Of a stretch of DNA of 64,000 bases, positions 43,505 through 52,025 are shown piece by piece. The notes beneath the pieces were generated by a model. The model saw only the letters and a program-made list of their open reading frames with translations, had not been told where the DNA came from and ran no database searches. The DNA lies in contig PAHY01000032.1 of the NCBI GenBank assembly GCA_002705055.1, positions 62,001 through 126,000 on the forward strand. Reading direction: 5' to 3'. The stretch's first letter is position 1, and the number at the start of each line of letters is the position of its first letter. A program made the position numbers and the translations under genes. The DNA comes from Planctomycetota bacterium. Its GTDB lineage: Bacteria; Planctomycetota; UBA1135.

Positions 43505-45000
43505 TCCAACCACCCTCCATCCTGCAACACCGTCCGCAAGTGATCCTCGGCCTCGCGTGCCTCGGCGAGCGCCTTCTTGAAGTCCGCGACGGCCTCCGGG
43601 AGCGGCGGGATGTCCTCGCCGATCGGCGGCAGCACGTATCGCGAGATGTTCAGGGTCCAATCCTCCTCCTCGATCTCGTCCAGACCGACCACGCGAGCAC
43701 GGTCCTCGACATCCTCGAAGCCCCGGCACCAAGCGACGATCTGCTCGGCGTGCTCGGGGTCGAGGAAGTTCTGGGCGCGACCTTTCCGGAAGAGGCTGGA
43801 CGCATCGATGATAAGGACCTTCCCTTGCCGCTCCTTCGTCTTTCTGCGACGCATGACGGCGATGCAGCCCGCGAGACCAGTGCCGTAGAAGAGGTTCGGG
43901 GCGAGGCCGATCACAGCCTCAATCAGGTCGTCCTTCAGGAGCCCTTGCCGGATCCGACCCTCGGCGCCCTTACGGAACAGTGCTCCCTGCGGAAGGACCA
44001 CCGCCATTCGGCCATCTCCGGTCTCAGCCATCGAAGACACCATGTGCTGGACGAAGGCGTAGTCCCCGTAGCTCTTCGGCGGGACTCCATATCGGGCACG
44101 GCCCCATGGATCATTTTCCCAGACCTCGAGCCCCCACTCCTTCAGAGAGAAGGGCGGATTCGCGATCACGCAGTCGAAGGTCGCCAGGCCACCGGTTGCC
44201 GCGTCGGTGAAGGCCGGGTTGCGGAGGGTGTCCTCGCGCGCGACTTCGAAATCCTCAATGCCGTGGAGGACGAGGTTCATGCGCGCGATCGACGAGGTCG
44301 TCAGGTTCTTCTCCTGGCCATAAATCCGCCCGAAGAAGGTGCGCGGGTCGCCGCCCTGTCGCATGACGTGCTCGATGGCTCCGAGCAGCATGCCTCCAGT
44401 CCCGCATGCCGGGTCGTAGATCGACTCACCCTCCTGCGGGTCGAGGATCTCAACCATCATCCGAACCACGCTGCGCGGCGTGTAGAACTCGCCCGCCTTG
44501 TTGCGCCGGGTGACGTCGGCGAACTTCCCGATCAGGTACTCGTAAGCGTTGCCGAGCGCATCCGTGCTTGCGGCCGCGTTGCCGAGCGGGATCGCCGAAA
44601 ACCCCTCGATCAGGTCCTTCAGGAGCTCGTCGGTGAACTTCTCCCGGTTGCCCCAGTCAGCACTGCCGAAGACGCGGTAGAGGGTGTCGGGGTTGGCGCG
44701 CTCGATGCCGCGCATCGCCTTCTGGAGGGCGGCGCCAACGTTCGAGGCCGTCTCGCGGACATCCCGCCAGTGACAGCCCTCGGGGACTACGAAGCGGTGG
44801 ATCTCAGGGAACTGGCTCGGGTCCACGTCGCCGTAAGCCTCTTCCGCTGTGGCAGTCTCCTCATCCCAGACGTCCGAGATTCGCTTGAAAAACAATAGCG
44901 GGAGGATGTATCCCTTCCAATCAGTGCGATCCACCGCCGAACCTCGAAGAGTGTTCGCGGCGTCCCAAAGTGCGGGGCGCAGGTCTTGGATTTCCGGCAT
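43501..45000 (-). CDS. hsdM: Second type I methyltransferase (M) subunit
   Basis: This 499-residue paralogue of the HsdM at 40439 has the HsdM N-terminal domain, DPACGTGG at 196-203 and NPPF at 281-284. Phe in motif IV is common in active N6-adenine methyltransferases. It lacks an S subunit of its own and is followed by fic. It may be the remnant of a second type I system, or may share the single HsdS. ATG 45000 is chosen. The frame is open upstream but without family similarity. All key residues are intact. Confidence 0.92.
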   Translation of the reverse strand: MPEIQDLRPALWDAANTLRGSAVDRTDWKGYILPLLFFKRISDVWDEETATAEEAYGDVDPSQFPEIHRFVVPEGCHWRDVRETASNVGAALQKAMRGIERANPDTLYRVFGSADWGNREKFTDELLKDLIEGFSAIPLGNAAASTDALGNAYEYLIGKFADVTRRNKAGEFYTPRSVVRMMVEILDPQEGESIYDPACGTGGMLLGAIEHVMRQGGDPRTFFGRIYGQEKNLTTSSIARMNLVLHGIEDFEVAREDTLRNPAFTDAATGGLATFDCVIANPPFSLKEWGLEVWENDPWGRARYGVPPKSYGDYAFVQHMVSSMAETGDGRMAVVLPQGALFRKGAEGRIRQGLLKDDLIEAVIGLAPNLFYGTGLAGCIAVMRRRKTKERQGKVLIIDASSLFRKGRAQNFLDPEHAEQIVAWCRGFEDVEDRARVVGLDEIEEEDWTLNISRYVLPPIGEDIPPLPEAVADFKKALAEAREAEDHLRTVLQDGGWLE

Positions 45001-45302
45001 CGATAGATCGGAGTGATGCCACCGCGGGAGAGTGGCCGTTTGCGATGATACGGGCGCGGAGCCCGACGTCAGCCGGGCACCGGGCCCTTGCCTGGAGGCT
45101 CTCACGCGACCTGAGCCAGTCCATGGCATCAACTACGCCCGAATCCATCGCGAAGAACCCCTAGCTGCCAGTAGCCGGAGTTCGCACCAGCTGCCCCGGG
45201 GCGGCGTCCGGTTTTCGCGCAGCGTTCCATGCGCCAGGAGACGCGAACGCGGAGCCCAGTCGATGGCTGAAATCAAAGTCCTCAAATTCCAAACGTACCT
45301 CG
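45001..45302 (+). other. Divergent spacer
   Basis: About 300 bases between the minus-strand restriction locus and the plus-strand genes. No gene is recognised. A short frame from ATG 45263 (MAEIKVLKFQTYL) overlaps the next gene in another frame and is not convincing. Promoters for both directions are expected here. Confidence 0.4.
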
Positions 45303-45794
45303 ATGCAGTTTTCAAATCACCCCGAGTTCTCGGCCGCGTGCGGCCGGACAGATTCCCACGCATTTCTCGCCCTGGTCCTGCCGCACGCGAACGATAACGG
45401 ACATCCTCAGATGCGCCTGATCATTATCGCAGTCGATAAGAACGGCGAACTCGCTGAACGCCCGCCAATCGTCAATGCCACCATCCATGGCGGACCTCTT
45501 GATGAAATCTACTACGACTCACTAGTCGAATTCGCGAGCTCCTGGGTCAATCACGTGTTCGGGGGCATGACCTCAGAACCAATCGGCCCGAAAGGGCGTG
45601 TGGTCGACTTTAAGCCAACTGAGAGCTTCTCCGAACTCGCCGATCGAGTCACCGCACTAGGGTGGAATAGGGCGACGTTCGGATTGCTTGAGGCCCTTGG
45701 GGACTTGCTTCCGCCCACCGAACAAGCGGAAGTGTGCGCCGTTATTCGACGCAACGAGGAGTTGGCGACTCAACCAGTTCGGCCTTGTGAATGA
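45303..45794 (+). CDS. Hypothetical protein
   Basis: This ~163-residue, apparently cytoplasmic protein has a strand-rich middle (MRLIIIAVDKNGELAERPPIVNATIHGG) and a helical C-terminus (FSELADRVTALGWNRATFGLLEALGDLLPP). No family is recognised. The start is uncertain: ATG 45303 has no clear ribosome site, and the frame is open upstream. It is the first plus-strand gene after the restriction cluster. Confidence 0.45.
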   Translation: MQFSNHPEFSAACGRTDSHAFLALVLPHANDNGHPQMRLIIIAVDKNGELAERPPIVNATIHGGPLDEIYYDSLVEFASSWVNHVFGGMTSEPIGPKGRVVDFKPTESFSELADRVTALGWNRATFGLLEALGDLLPPTEQAEVCAVIRRNEELATQPVRPCE

Positions 45795-46078
45795 GGGGGG
45801 CGCCAACGGCGCGACTCCGTCAACCCCGAAAGGAACGTTCCAGGCTGAAGATCTGGGGAGCCGCTGCTTCTGGTGTCGCAAGACACACTCAGCGTCCGCC
45901 TTGGACCTGCGAACTGAAACCGGCCCTACCTACTGCGTACATGCACTTCGGGCAGCGGCCACGGCATGCCTTGTCGGCGCATATGAAGAGGCCGTTCCAA
46001 TCCTCGCCTCGAGTAGGCTCACCGCGAGTAGCCCGGATGCGAGGAACGTGAGTTGGTAGGCTGCAAGCCGTTCTCGCT

Positions 46079-46705
46079 ATGGAAGGTCCTCGCCCCGCTC
46101 GACCCGGATTGCTTCGACGTGCTGCAGCAAGCGCTGCAGGCTGGACCGTCACTATCATCGGCCTTCTCATCCTAGGACTCGTTGCACGTGAGTTCGGGGT
46201 CAATGTTCCCTGGATGGACACCGCGAGGCGAGGCGATCCAGAGTCTGTAACCGATCAGTTGCTGCCACGGCTCCCCTCTCTGTCACGCACTGCCGACTCC
46301 GCGGGAGATGAAGTCACTCTCGAGGAGTATCTGGAGTTTCTACATCAGACCCCGGAGAGGAATGGATTCAAGTTCACTGAGTATGGCGAGTTCATTGTCG
46401 CTTTTCACGAACGCGAGTACGCAGCGAATCACAGCCGGGCCGTCGACATCGACTCGGCTCGCTGGCTTCTCTCTTCCGCGTATTCCAGCTTGAGGGAGAT
46501 GAAGGTAGCTCTTGGCGAGCCTGCGCCGACGTTTGAGGGAATCGTCGCTGATTCGCTTGTCGACCTCCGAGCCAGACAGGGGAGACCTGATCACACGAAG
46601 GATGACGCCATTGCCGAGCTCCATGACGCGGCAAGTGCACAAGGTGTCGAGCCCGACGTTGGTCTCATTCTGCCAGTGACGATCAGCGAGTCCGCGACTG
46701 ATTAA
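46079..46705 (+). CDS. Hypothetical single-membrane-span protein
   Basis: This 208-residue protein has one membrane helix near the N-terminus (residues ~20-37, AGWTVTIIGLLILGLVA) after an Arg-rich head, followed by a mostly helical soluble domain (TLEEYLEFLHQTPERNG, DSARWLLSSAYSSLREMKVAL). The orientation would put the C-terminal part outside the cytoplasm. No family is recognised. It precedes the ParB-methyltransferase gene by ~200 bases of apparently empty DNA. Confidence 0.5.
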   Translation: MEGPRPARPGLLRRAAASAAGWTVTIIGLLILGLVAREFGVNVPWMDTARRGDPESVTDQLLPRLPSLSRTADSAGDEVTLEEYLEFLHQTPERNGFKFTEYGEFIVAFHEREYAANHSRAVDIDSARWLLSSAYSSLREMKVALGEPAPTFEGIVADSLVDLRARQGRPDHTKDDAIAELHDAASAQGVEPDVGLILPVTISESATD

Positions 46706-46910
46706 TGAACTGCTACCCGGCTGCTCCAAGCCACGTTTCGCGCGAGGATCCAGAGGCAGTACCAACACGACACCGGACCAGACTTTCTCTGGCGGAAGCT
46801 AGCTCACAGACTAGAATCCAGGCGGCTGGGCCACCGCAGCTTCACCTCCTATCCGATCTCCGATCTACATCCAGCACTGCCCGGCTGGACCCTGAATCGG
46901 AGAACGACGG

Positions 46911-48185
46911 ATGGAGAATCTGAAACTGCAGATCGAGTGGGTCGTAATCGACCGCCTCGACCTCAACCCCACCAACCCGCGCAAGAACGAACCCGCTGTC
47001 CCCCACGTGGCGGCCTCGCTCAAGCGGTTCGGCTGGCAGCAGCCGCTTGTGGCGAAGAGAAGCGGAGAGGTGATCGCCGGCAACACGCGCCTCAAGGCCG
47101 CGCGTGAGCTTGGCATGACGGAGGTTCCCGTCGTCTGGTTCGACGGGGATGAGACCGAAGCCAAGGCCTACTCCATCGCAGACAACCGGACCGCGGAGTT
47201 CGCCACCTGGGACCTTCCTGCCCTCGGTGAGCTGCTTGAAGAGCTGCGAACGGAAGACGCCCTGGAGGGGATCGGCTACGACCAGGATCAGATCGCGGAA
47301 CTCATTTGCTCGGCGGTAGCGGAGACCCTTGCTCCGACCGAAGACCCTGGCCCGGAACCTCCGCCGGAAGTCCCGGTCTCACAGCGAGGCGACCTGTGGA
47401 TCCTCGGAAATCACCGGCTTCTCTGCGGAGACTCCACCGACCCGGCCGACCTCAAGCGGTTGATCGGCGGACGGAAGCCGGCGCTCCTTGCGACCGACCC
47501 TCCGTACTGCGTCGACTACACCGGTGCGGACCGCCCCAATGACTCGGGGAAGGACTGGTCGGACAAGTACAAGGAAGTCGAGATCAAGGACCTCGGGGAC
47601 TTCTTGCGAGCGATGTTCGGTGCGGTGTTGCCGCGCCTCAAGAAGGACGCCGCCATCTACGTCTGGCACGCCCACCTGCAGTACCCGGTGATTGACGCGG
47701 TCTTTCGCGAGTTCGAACTGCTCCCGCATCAGCCGATCATCTGGGTCAAGCCGAGCGCGACGTTCACCTACGCCTACTACCGCTGGGCTCATGAGCCCTG
47801 TCTCTTCGGGTGGCAAAAGGGCAACAAGCCACCCCACCACCTGGAGAACCGCTTGACCTCAGTTTGGGAAGCGGACTGGGAAGGCAAACGGCGGATCGTC
47901 GGGAATGAGCACCCGACACAGAAGCCGCTGCGGCTCTTTGAGATCCCGATGGAACAGCACACGAAGCCTGGCCAAGTTGTGCTGGAGCCGTTTAACGGAA
48001 GCGGGACGCAGCTACTGGCCGCGGAGAAACTTCGCCGCAAGTGCTGCGCGATGGAGATCTGCCCGGCCTTTGTTGATGTGGCGATTAAGCGCTGGGAGGC
48101 AGCGACAGGGCGAGAGGCTCTCCTCGACGATTCCGACAAGACGTTTGCGCAGGTGGCCGCAGACCGAGGAGTCGAAGTGACGTGA
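46911..48185 (+). CDS. ParB-like domain DNA methyltransferase (phage type)
   Basis: This 424-residue protein has an N-terminal ParB/sulfiredoxin-like nuclease domain (DLNPTNPRKN at ~17-26, VIAGNTRLKAARELG at ~54-68) fused to a beta-class DNA methyltransferase. DPPY is at 196-199 and the SAM motif FNGSGT is at ~361-366. Such proteins are common in phages and prophages and methylate adenine (N6) or cytosine (N4). The stop overlaps the next gene (GTGA), which looks like a small terminase subunit, so the pair forms a phage-derived packaging/modification unit. Confidence 0.85.
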   Translation: MENLKLQIEWVVIDRLDLNPTNPRKNEPAVPHVAASLKRFGWQQPLVAKRSGEVIAGNTRLKAARELGMTEVPVVWFDGDETEAKAYSIADNRTAEFATWDLPALGELLEELRTEDALEGIGYDQDQIAELICSAVAETLAPTEDPGPEPPPEVPVSQRGDLWILGNHRLLCGDSTDPADLKRLIGGRKPALLATDPPYCVDYTGADRPNDSGKDWSDKYKEVEIKDLGDFLRAMFGAVLPRLKKDAAIYVWHAHLQYPVIDAVFREFELLPHQPIIWVKPSATFTYAYYRWAHEPCLFGWQKGNKPPHHLENRLTSVWEADWEGKRRIVGNEHPTQKPLRLFEIPMEQHTKPGQVVLEPFNGSGTQLLAAEKLRRKCCAMEICPAFVDVAIKRWEAATGREALLDDSDKTFAQVAADRGVEVT

Positions 48186-48562
48186 AACTCCCCGAGGATG
48201 CCTTTGAGTACTACGTGAGCCTGGGCTCGAAGAGGAGCTATCGGGCAGTCGCTGAACATTTCGGCGTGGAGAAGCGGACGATCACCGCGAGGGCCGTCCG
48301 CGAGAAATGGCAAGATCGGCTCGCCCGAATCCAGGAACGTGCGCGCGAGAAAGTCGAAGATCGCATGGCAGACACGATTGCGGAGATGCACGAACGGCAC
48401 CTTCGAGTCCTCCAGGTAATCCTCGGGCGCGGGCTCGAGACTCTGCAATCCATGCCGCTGACCTCTGCCTGGGAGGCGATTAAAGCACTCGATCTCGCGA
48501 TGCGGCGTGAGGCCGAAATCCGGTCCCAGGCTCGCAGCGATTCCGCTCAAGAAGACAGCTGA
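48182..48562 (+). CDS. Terminase-small-subunit-like DNA-binding protein
   Basis: This 126-residue protein has an N-terminal helix-turn-helix (AFEYYVSLGSKRSYRAVAEHF, then VEKRTITARAV, with the typical 'R.V..W..R' end REKWQDRL) and a long helical C-terminus. This is the layout of small terminase subunits that bind phage packaging sites. It starts with GTG overlapping the methyltransferase stop. No large terminase follows. An alternative is a generic HTH regulator. Confidence in the fold is good; in the terminase role, moderate. Confidence 0.6.
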   Translation: MKLPEDAFEYYVSLGSKRSYRAVAEHFGVEKRTITARAVREKWQDRLARIQERAREKVEDRMADTIAEMHERHLRVLQVILGRGLETLQSMPLTSAWEAIKALDLAMRREAEIRSQARSDSAQEDS

Positions 48563-48694
48563 CCCCTGCTAGGTGGAAACCACATGCACCGCATCACTAG
48601 CCGGCCCTCTCCTGGCATCTCGCACCCTTGAGCACGAGTCCAATGAGACTCTCGCTCCCTAGTTTGAAGCGCAACTGAAAAGACTCCTTGCTGG

Positions 48695-49342
48695 CTATGA
48701 GTCGGCCGCGATCGGTTGCGCCGCAGCATCGTCTGCCGTGTCCGACTCCTCTGCCTCGTCGAGGTCTAGCTTGCTGACAAGACGGGAGAGGTTCTCCAGG
48801 GCCATACGGATCTCCTCCTCCATCCGTGTTCGCACAGTGAACTCGTCTGACTCAACGGCCAGAATCGGCCCGAGTCGATAGGGAAGCACCAGCAGCTGGT
48901 CTCGAATCGTTCGGCTCACATCGAATCCAGCTTTCCGCACCTCGTCCTTGCGGAGCAAGAGCCCAGCCGCCTCTTCGTATTCGAGCTTCTTCAGCTTGGC
49001 TGCGTAGGCTTCCCTCCGAGCCCGTGATTCTTCGAACGAGGGAAGGCGCTCAGATTCGTCGGAGTCGAGCAGCGCTCGTGGCCTTGATCCAGCCCCCTCC
49101 TCTACCTTGCCCGCGTCTTCTTGGGGAACATCACCTGAACAACCCCGGCGCTTCCCCGGATCTGAATTCTTGCTCCACTCAAGATCGGCCAGATCGGGAT
49201 CAATCCTCGGATGGCCCTTGCTGTCACGCCGGATCGATTCGACGAGTCGTTGCTCCGCGATTGCTCGGGAGACTGAGGAAGGCGAGCAGCCACGCTTGCG
49301 CGCATACTCGCGGAGCCCCATTCGCTTGGTTCGAGTTGCCAT
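48695..49342 (-). CDS. Nu1-type terminase-small-subunit-like protein
   Basis: This 215-residue protein has an N-terminal HTH (GLREYARKRGCSPSSVSRAI, then a beta-wing with GHPRIDPDLADLEW) and a central coiled helix (ARREAYAAKLKKLEYEEAAGLLLRKDEV). It ends with a helical region (TIRDQLLVLPYRLGPILA) typical of Nu1-like small terminase subunits. It faces the opposite way to its neighbours. A second small-terminase-like gene within 1 kb, with no large terminase, is unusual. The acidic C-terminus may bind partners. Confidence 0.6.
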   Translation of the reverse strand: MATRTKRMGLREYARKRGCSPSSVSRAIAEQRLVESIRRDSKGHPRIDPDLADLEWSKNSDPGKRRGCSGDVPQEDAGKVEEGAGSRPRALLDSDESERLPSFEESRARREAYAAKLKKLEYEEAAGLLLRKDEVRKAGFDVSRTIRDQLLVLPYRLGPILAVESDEFTVRTRMEEEIRMALENLSRLVSKLDLDEAEESDTADDAAAQPIAADS

Positions 49343-49648
49343 CTTCCGAAACTGGCCCCGGCGGACCAGTTCGGCCCCGGCGACCGTAGGCCGATCCTAG
49401 ATCGGGACTCCGGGCGGCCTCAAGCGCGATTTCCCAGAACCGCCAAGCACAACGGACGCCCCCCGGGGGCGGGCTTGCCCCTGCTCGCCCTGGAGCGCCG
49501 TAAAGGCCCCACACTCGCCCCCTGTGCGGCGAACTCTATTCATCGGCCCCCGCTCACTGCTCACGCAGAGCGAGGCCTAGCACTAGCGAAAGGGCGGGGT
49601 CGCCGTCACCCGAGCTCGAAACCCGCGAGGAAGGACCCATTAGCCCCC

Positions 49649-49661
49649 GGGGGGGGGGGGG
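49649..49661 (+). repeat. G13 homopolymer in an upstream region
   Basis: CCCCC followed by 13 G lies 49 bases before the ATG at 49711. Such a tract can vary in length and alter promoter spacing, but it is also a place where assemblies are often wrong. Confidence 0.7.
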
Positions 49662-49710
49662 TTGAAGTTGGCGACTCCAGGTGCGACGCTGGATCCTCGA
49701 GGAATCTCCA

Positions 49711-50394
49711 ATGGATAAGAACCCCAAGCAGCCTCCAACCGACGAACTGCCAAAGTTTTCGCTTAGCATCTTTGAGGCACCGCCGGTCCCCAAAGCACTC
49801 CGCGACCTCGAGAAACTGAACATTAGGATTAGAGCAATTCAAACCGGACTCGGGTTTGGGTTTTCCCCGGGAATGGCGAGGTTGTTTGCAATCCCAAGAG
49901 CCCTCCAAAAACAAATGGAGCCATTTGTTCGATTCGGTCGGTTGATGAATCGCCTCAGTGGCGACCAAGCACCTTCACCGAGTTTTGCCGTCCCTGTAGC
50001 TCCGCCCAAGACAGTCCGACTAGATGCGGACCAGATGGCAGGATTGACTGCCGCAGGTCGCCCTGATGATGATGAGGGTGACGCTGAATGCTGGTTTGAC
50101 CGCCGAGCAGGGTTCGTCCATCTTTGGGACTGTGAGCCAATTCTGATTCGCAATGTTGGCGCGGTCTATGAGCAGTTCGAGCGGCTATTCTCCCCCGTCG
50201 GTCGGTCAGTGACTCTGGCTACGATTGGGGGGGTCTACGCGACCGGACGCGAATCGCTCCGGGCGGAGTTTCATCGCAACTGCCCGGAAGTTCTGCGACC
50301 TGCCCTAAGGAGCAAGGGCCGTGGCGGGACCTACTTCGATCTGGAGGCATTGAGAGAGATTGCCAGCGATTTGTTGCGCGGCTCGGATCAATAG
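49711..50394 (+). CDS. Hypothetical protein of the mobile element
   Basis: This ~227-residue protein has ATG 49711 preceded by GAGGA. The N-terminal half is basic and helical. The C-terminal half has an HTH-like pair (GRSVTLATIGGVYATGRESLRAEF) and ends with GRGGTYFDLEALREIASDLL, so it may bind DNA. No family is recognised. It stands alone between the second terminase-like gene and the replication genes, with a 605-base gap after it. Confidence 0.55.
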   Translation: MDKNPKQPPTDELPKFSLSIFEAPPVPKALRDLEKLNIRIRAIQTGLGFGFSPGMARLFAIPRALQKQMEPFVRFGRLMNRLSGDQAPSPSFAVPVAPPKTVRLDADQMAGLTAAGRPDDDEGDAECWFDRRAGFVHLWDCEPILIRNVGAVYEQFERLFSPVGRSVTLATIGGVYATGRESLRAEFHRNCPEVLRPALRSKGRGGTYFDLEALREIASDLLRGSDQ

Positions 50395-50999
50395 AGCGCG
50401 CGGTCGCTTCAGCCTGGTTGACCCTTCGCAATACAGCCGGCCCCTGGTTTGTATGCGCATTCAAGTCAAGGCCAGTGGCATGACTGGGTCATTTCTCGCG
50501 GAATCTAACTAGGGATGCCGCGCGCCTGGCCGTCACCCGCCGAAAGGCACCCCGGGCAGGAACCAGGGGGATCCCCCTTCCCCGCCCCCTTCGCGGCTGC
50601 GCCTGCGCCGGTCGTTCGCACACTCTGCGGTCGAGTTAGGACCCTTCGTTCGAGGTGCACGGGCTGGATCCGTCTGCACGAAGACTCCTCAAGGAGCTAG
50701 GCGCTTGGAATGGGGTGCTGGCGGATGCTCCAAGCCGAACAGGTATGGAGCAATCGGCCCCGCCGAAGCCTCACTAGAGCACCAAGTTTGTTCGTCTCCG
50801 CGGTCACTCGCGAGTGAATCGCGTCGAATTCTGATCGGACTCCCGAGATTCGCACCCCTTGTCGTGGCTGAATTTCGCACGGAGAGAGGGTTGTCCGCTA
50901 AGTGGCGCTAAGTGTCCGCTAAGCATTTCTCGCCATCGGAAGCAGTTTGGCTCTCAATAGGAGCCAGCGCGGCAAGAGCTGCGCCCCGACTGACCACCG
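50395..50999 (+). other. Gap without recognisable gene
   Basis: A 605-base stretch before the replication genes. No coding frame with a convincing start, tRNA or long repeat is seen. The phrase AAGTGGCGCTAAGTGTCCGCTAAG near 50900-50925 repeats CGCTAAG twice and may be a small operator. It may hold the element's replication origin; no direct evidence was found. Confidence 0.35.
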
Positions 51000-52025
51000 A
51001 TGATGATCCAGCAACGATCTCCGCTGCATGTTGACGAGCGAGCACGCCGCTACGCCGAGGCTGCCCTCTCTGGCGTCTTGCAAGAGCTGCGGTCCAGCCC
51101 ACCCGGCGGACGTGCTCTGTCGTGTTTCCGCCTCAGCGCGCGAATCGGCGGCCTGCTCTCGTCCGGTCTCCTTGACCATGAAGCCGCCGCGCTGGGCCTA
51201 ATCGAGGCAGCCGTCGCAGCCGGCCTCCCCCATCGAGAAGCGCGGGCACACGTGATGCGAGGCCTCCAGCGGGGAGCCGAGTCCCCAGACTCACTGCCTA
51301 GGAGCCTGGGATCCTCCACGGCCCCACGGGCGCAGACATTCGCGTGCGCCCACGAGTCTGTCCTGTCACGCGTGCCGGACCCCCGCTCCGTATCTGAGCT
51401 GTGGGGTTCGGCGATCGCGGTGGACGACGACGAAGCAGTCTCGGGCTGGCTTCAAACTCGCGCCCTGTGCCCCCGCGATGTCGCGGATTGGGACCTGGCA
51501 CGAGCCCTCCCAGCGGGCCTCGCCCTCCCAAGCTGGGCGAGAACGAAGGCCGGGGACTGGCGCGAATCGAGCCACCGGCTGCTCGTCCCGTTGTTCAACG
51601 AAAACGGTCATCTCGCCTCGCTTCGAGCTCGAGCAATCACTACCGACGCGAGGCCAGCCAAGTCCCTTGCCCCCACGGGATTCCAAACAAAGGGCCTGGT
51701 GTTCGCCTGCCCTCTCGCGCGCCACGTCCTCGCCGGGGACGATCTGAGCTGGTGGAGCTCACCTTCCTTCGTAATTAGCGAGGGTGAACCCAGCTACTTG
51801 ACTTGGGCAAGCCGTCATCGTGAGACCCGCGCCACGGGACCAGCCTACCTGGGCATTGCAGCTGGGAGCTGGACGGACGGAATCGCAGCGCGAATCCCAG
51901 ATGAAGCAACTGTCTTCGTCAGGACAGACCGTGACGAAGCTGGTCAACGCTATGCCCAGGCGATCTCTGCGACCTTGGCCGAACGCTGCGATGTCTACAT
52001 CCCTTCGCTGGAGGAATCGCGGTGA
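51000..52025 (+). CDS. TOPRIM-domain primase-like protein
   Basis: This 341-residue protein has a C-terminal TOPRIM domain. The acidic strand FVISEGEP (~255-262) and the DxD strand VFVRTDRDEAG (~304-314) are the metal-binding residues of primases and topoisomerases. A LRARAI motif, preceded by SHRLLVPLFNENG, matches the strand before TOPRIM in phage or plasmid primases. The N-terminal half is helical, without a zinc finger. Its stop overlaps the DUF3987 gene. The two probably prime and unwind the element's DNA. Confidence 0.75.
   Translation: MMIQQRSPLHVDERARRYAEAALSGVLQELRSSPPGGRALSCFRLSARIGGLLSSGLLDHEAAALGLIEAAVAAGLPHREARAHVMRGLQRGAESPDSLPRSLGSSTAPRAQTFACAHESVLSRVPDPRSVSELWGSAIAVDDDEAVSGWLQTRALCPRDVADWDLARALPAGLALPSWARTKAGDWRESSHRLLVPLFNENGHLASLRARAITTDARPAKSLAPTGFQTKGLVFACPLARHVLAGDDLSWWSSPSFVISEGEPSYLTWASRHRETRATGPAYLGIAAGSWTDGIAARIPDEATVFVRTDRDEAGQRYAQAISATLAERCDVYIPSLEESR

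Noticed and set aside
43417-44898. A 493-codon plus-strand frame opposite hsdM2
   Set aside because: Antisense shadow of a methyltransferase with intact motifs.
45688-46059. A 123-codon plus-strand frame between two hypothetical genes
   Set aside because: It overlaps the upstream gene by ~100 bases, has no clear start and no family resemblance.
48182-49342. A complete prophage
   Set aside because: No large terminase, portal, capsid, tail or lysis gene is seen in the surrounding 15 kb.
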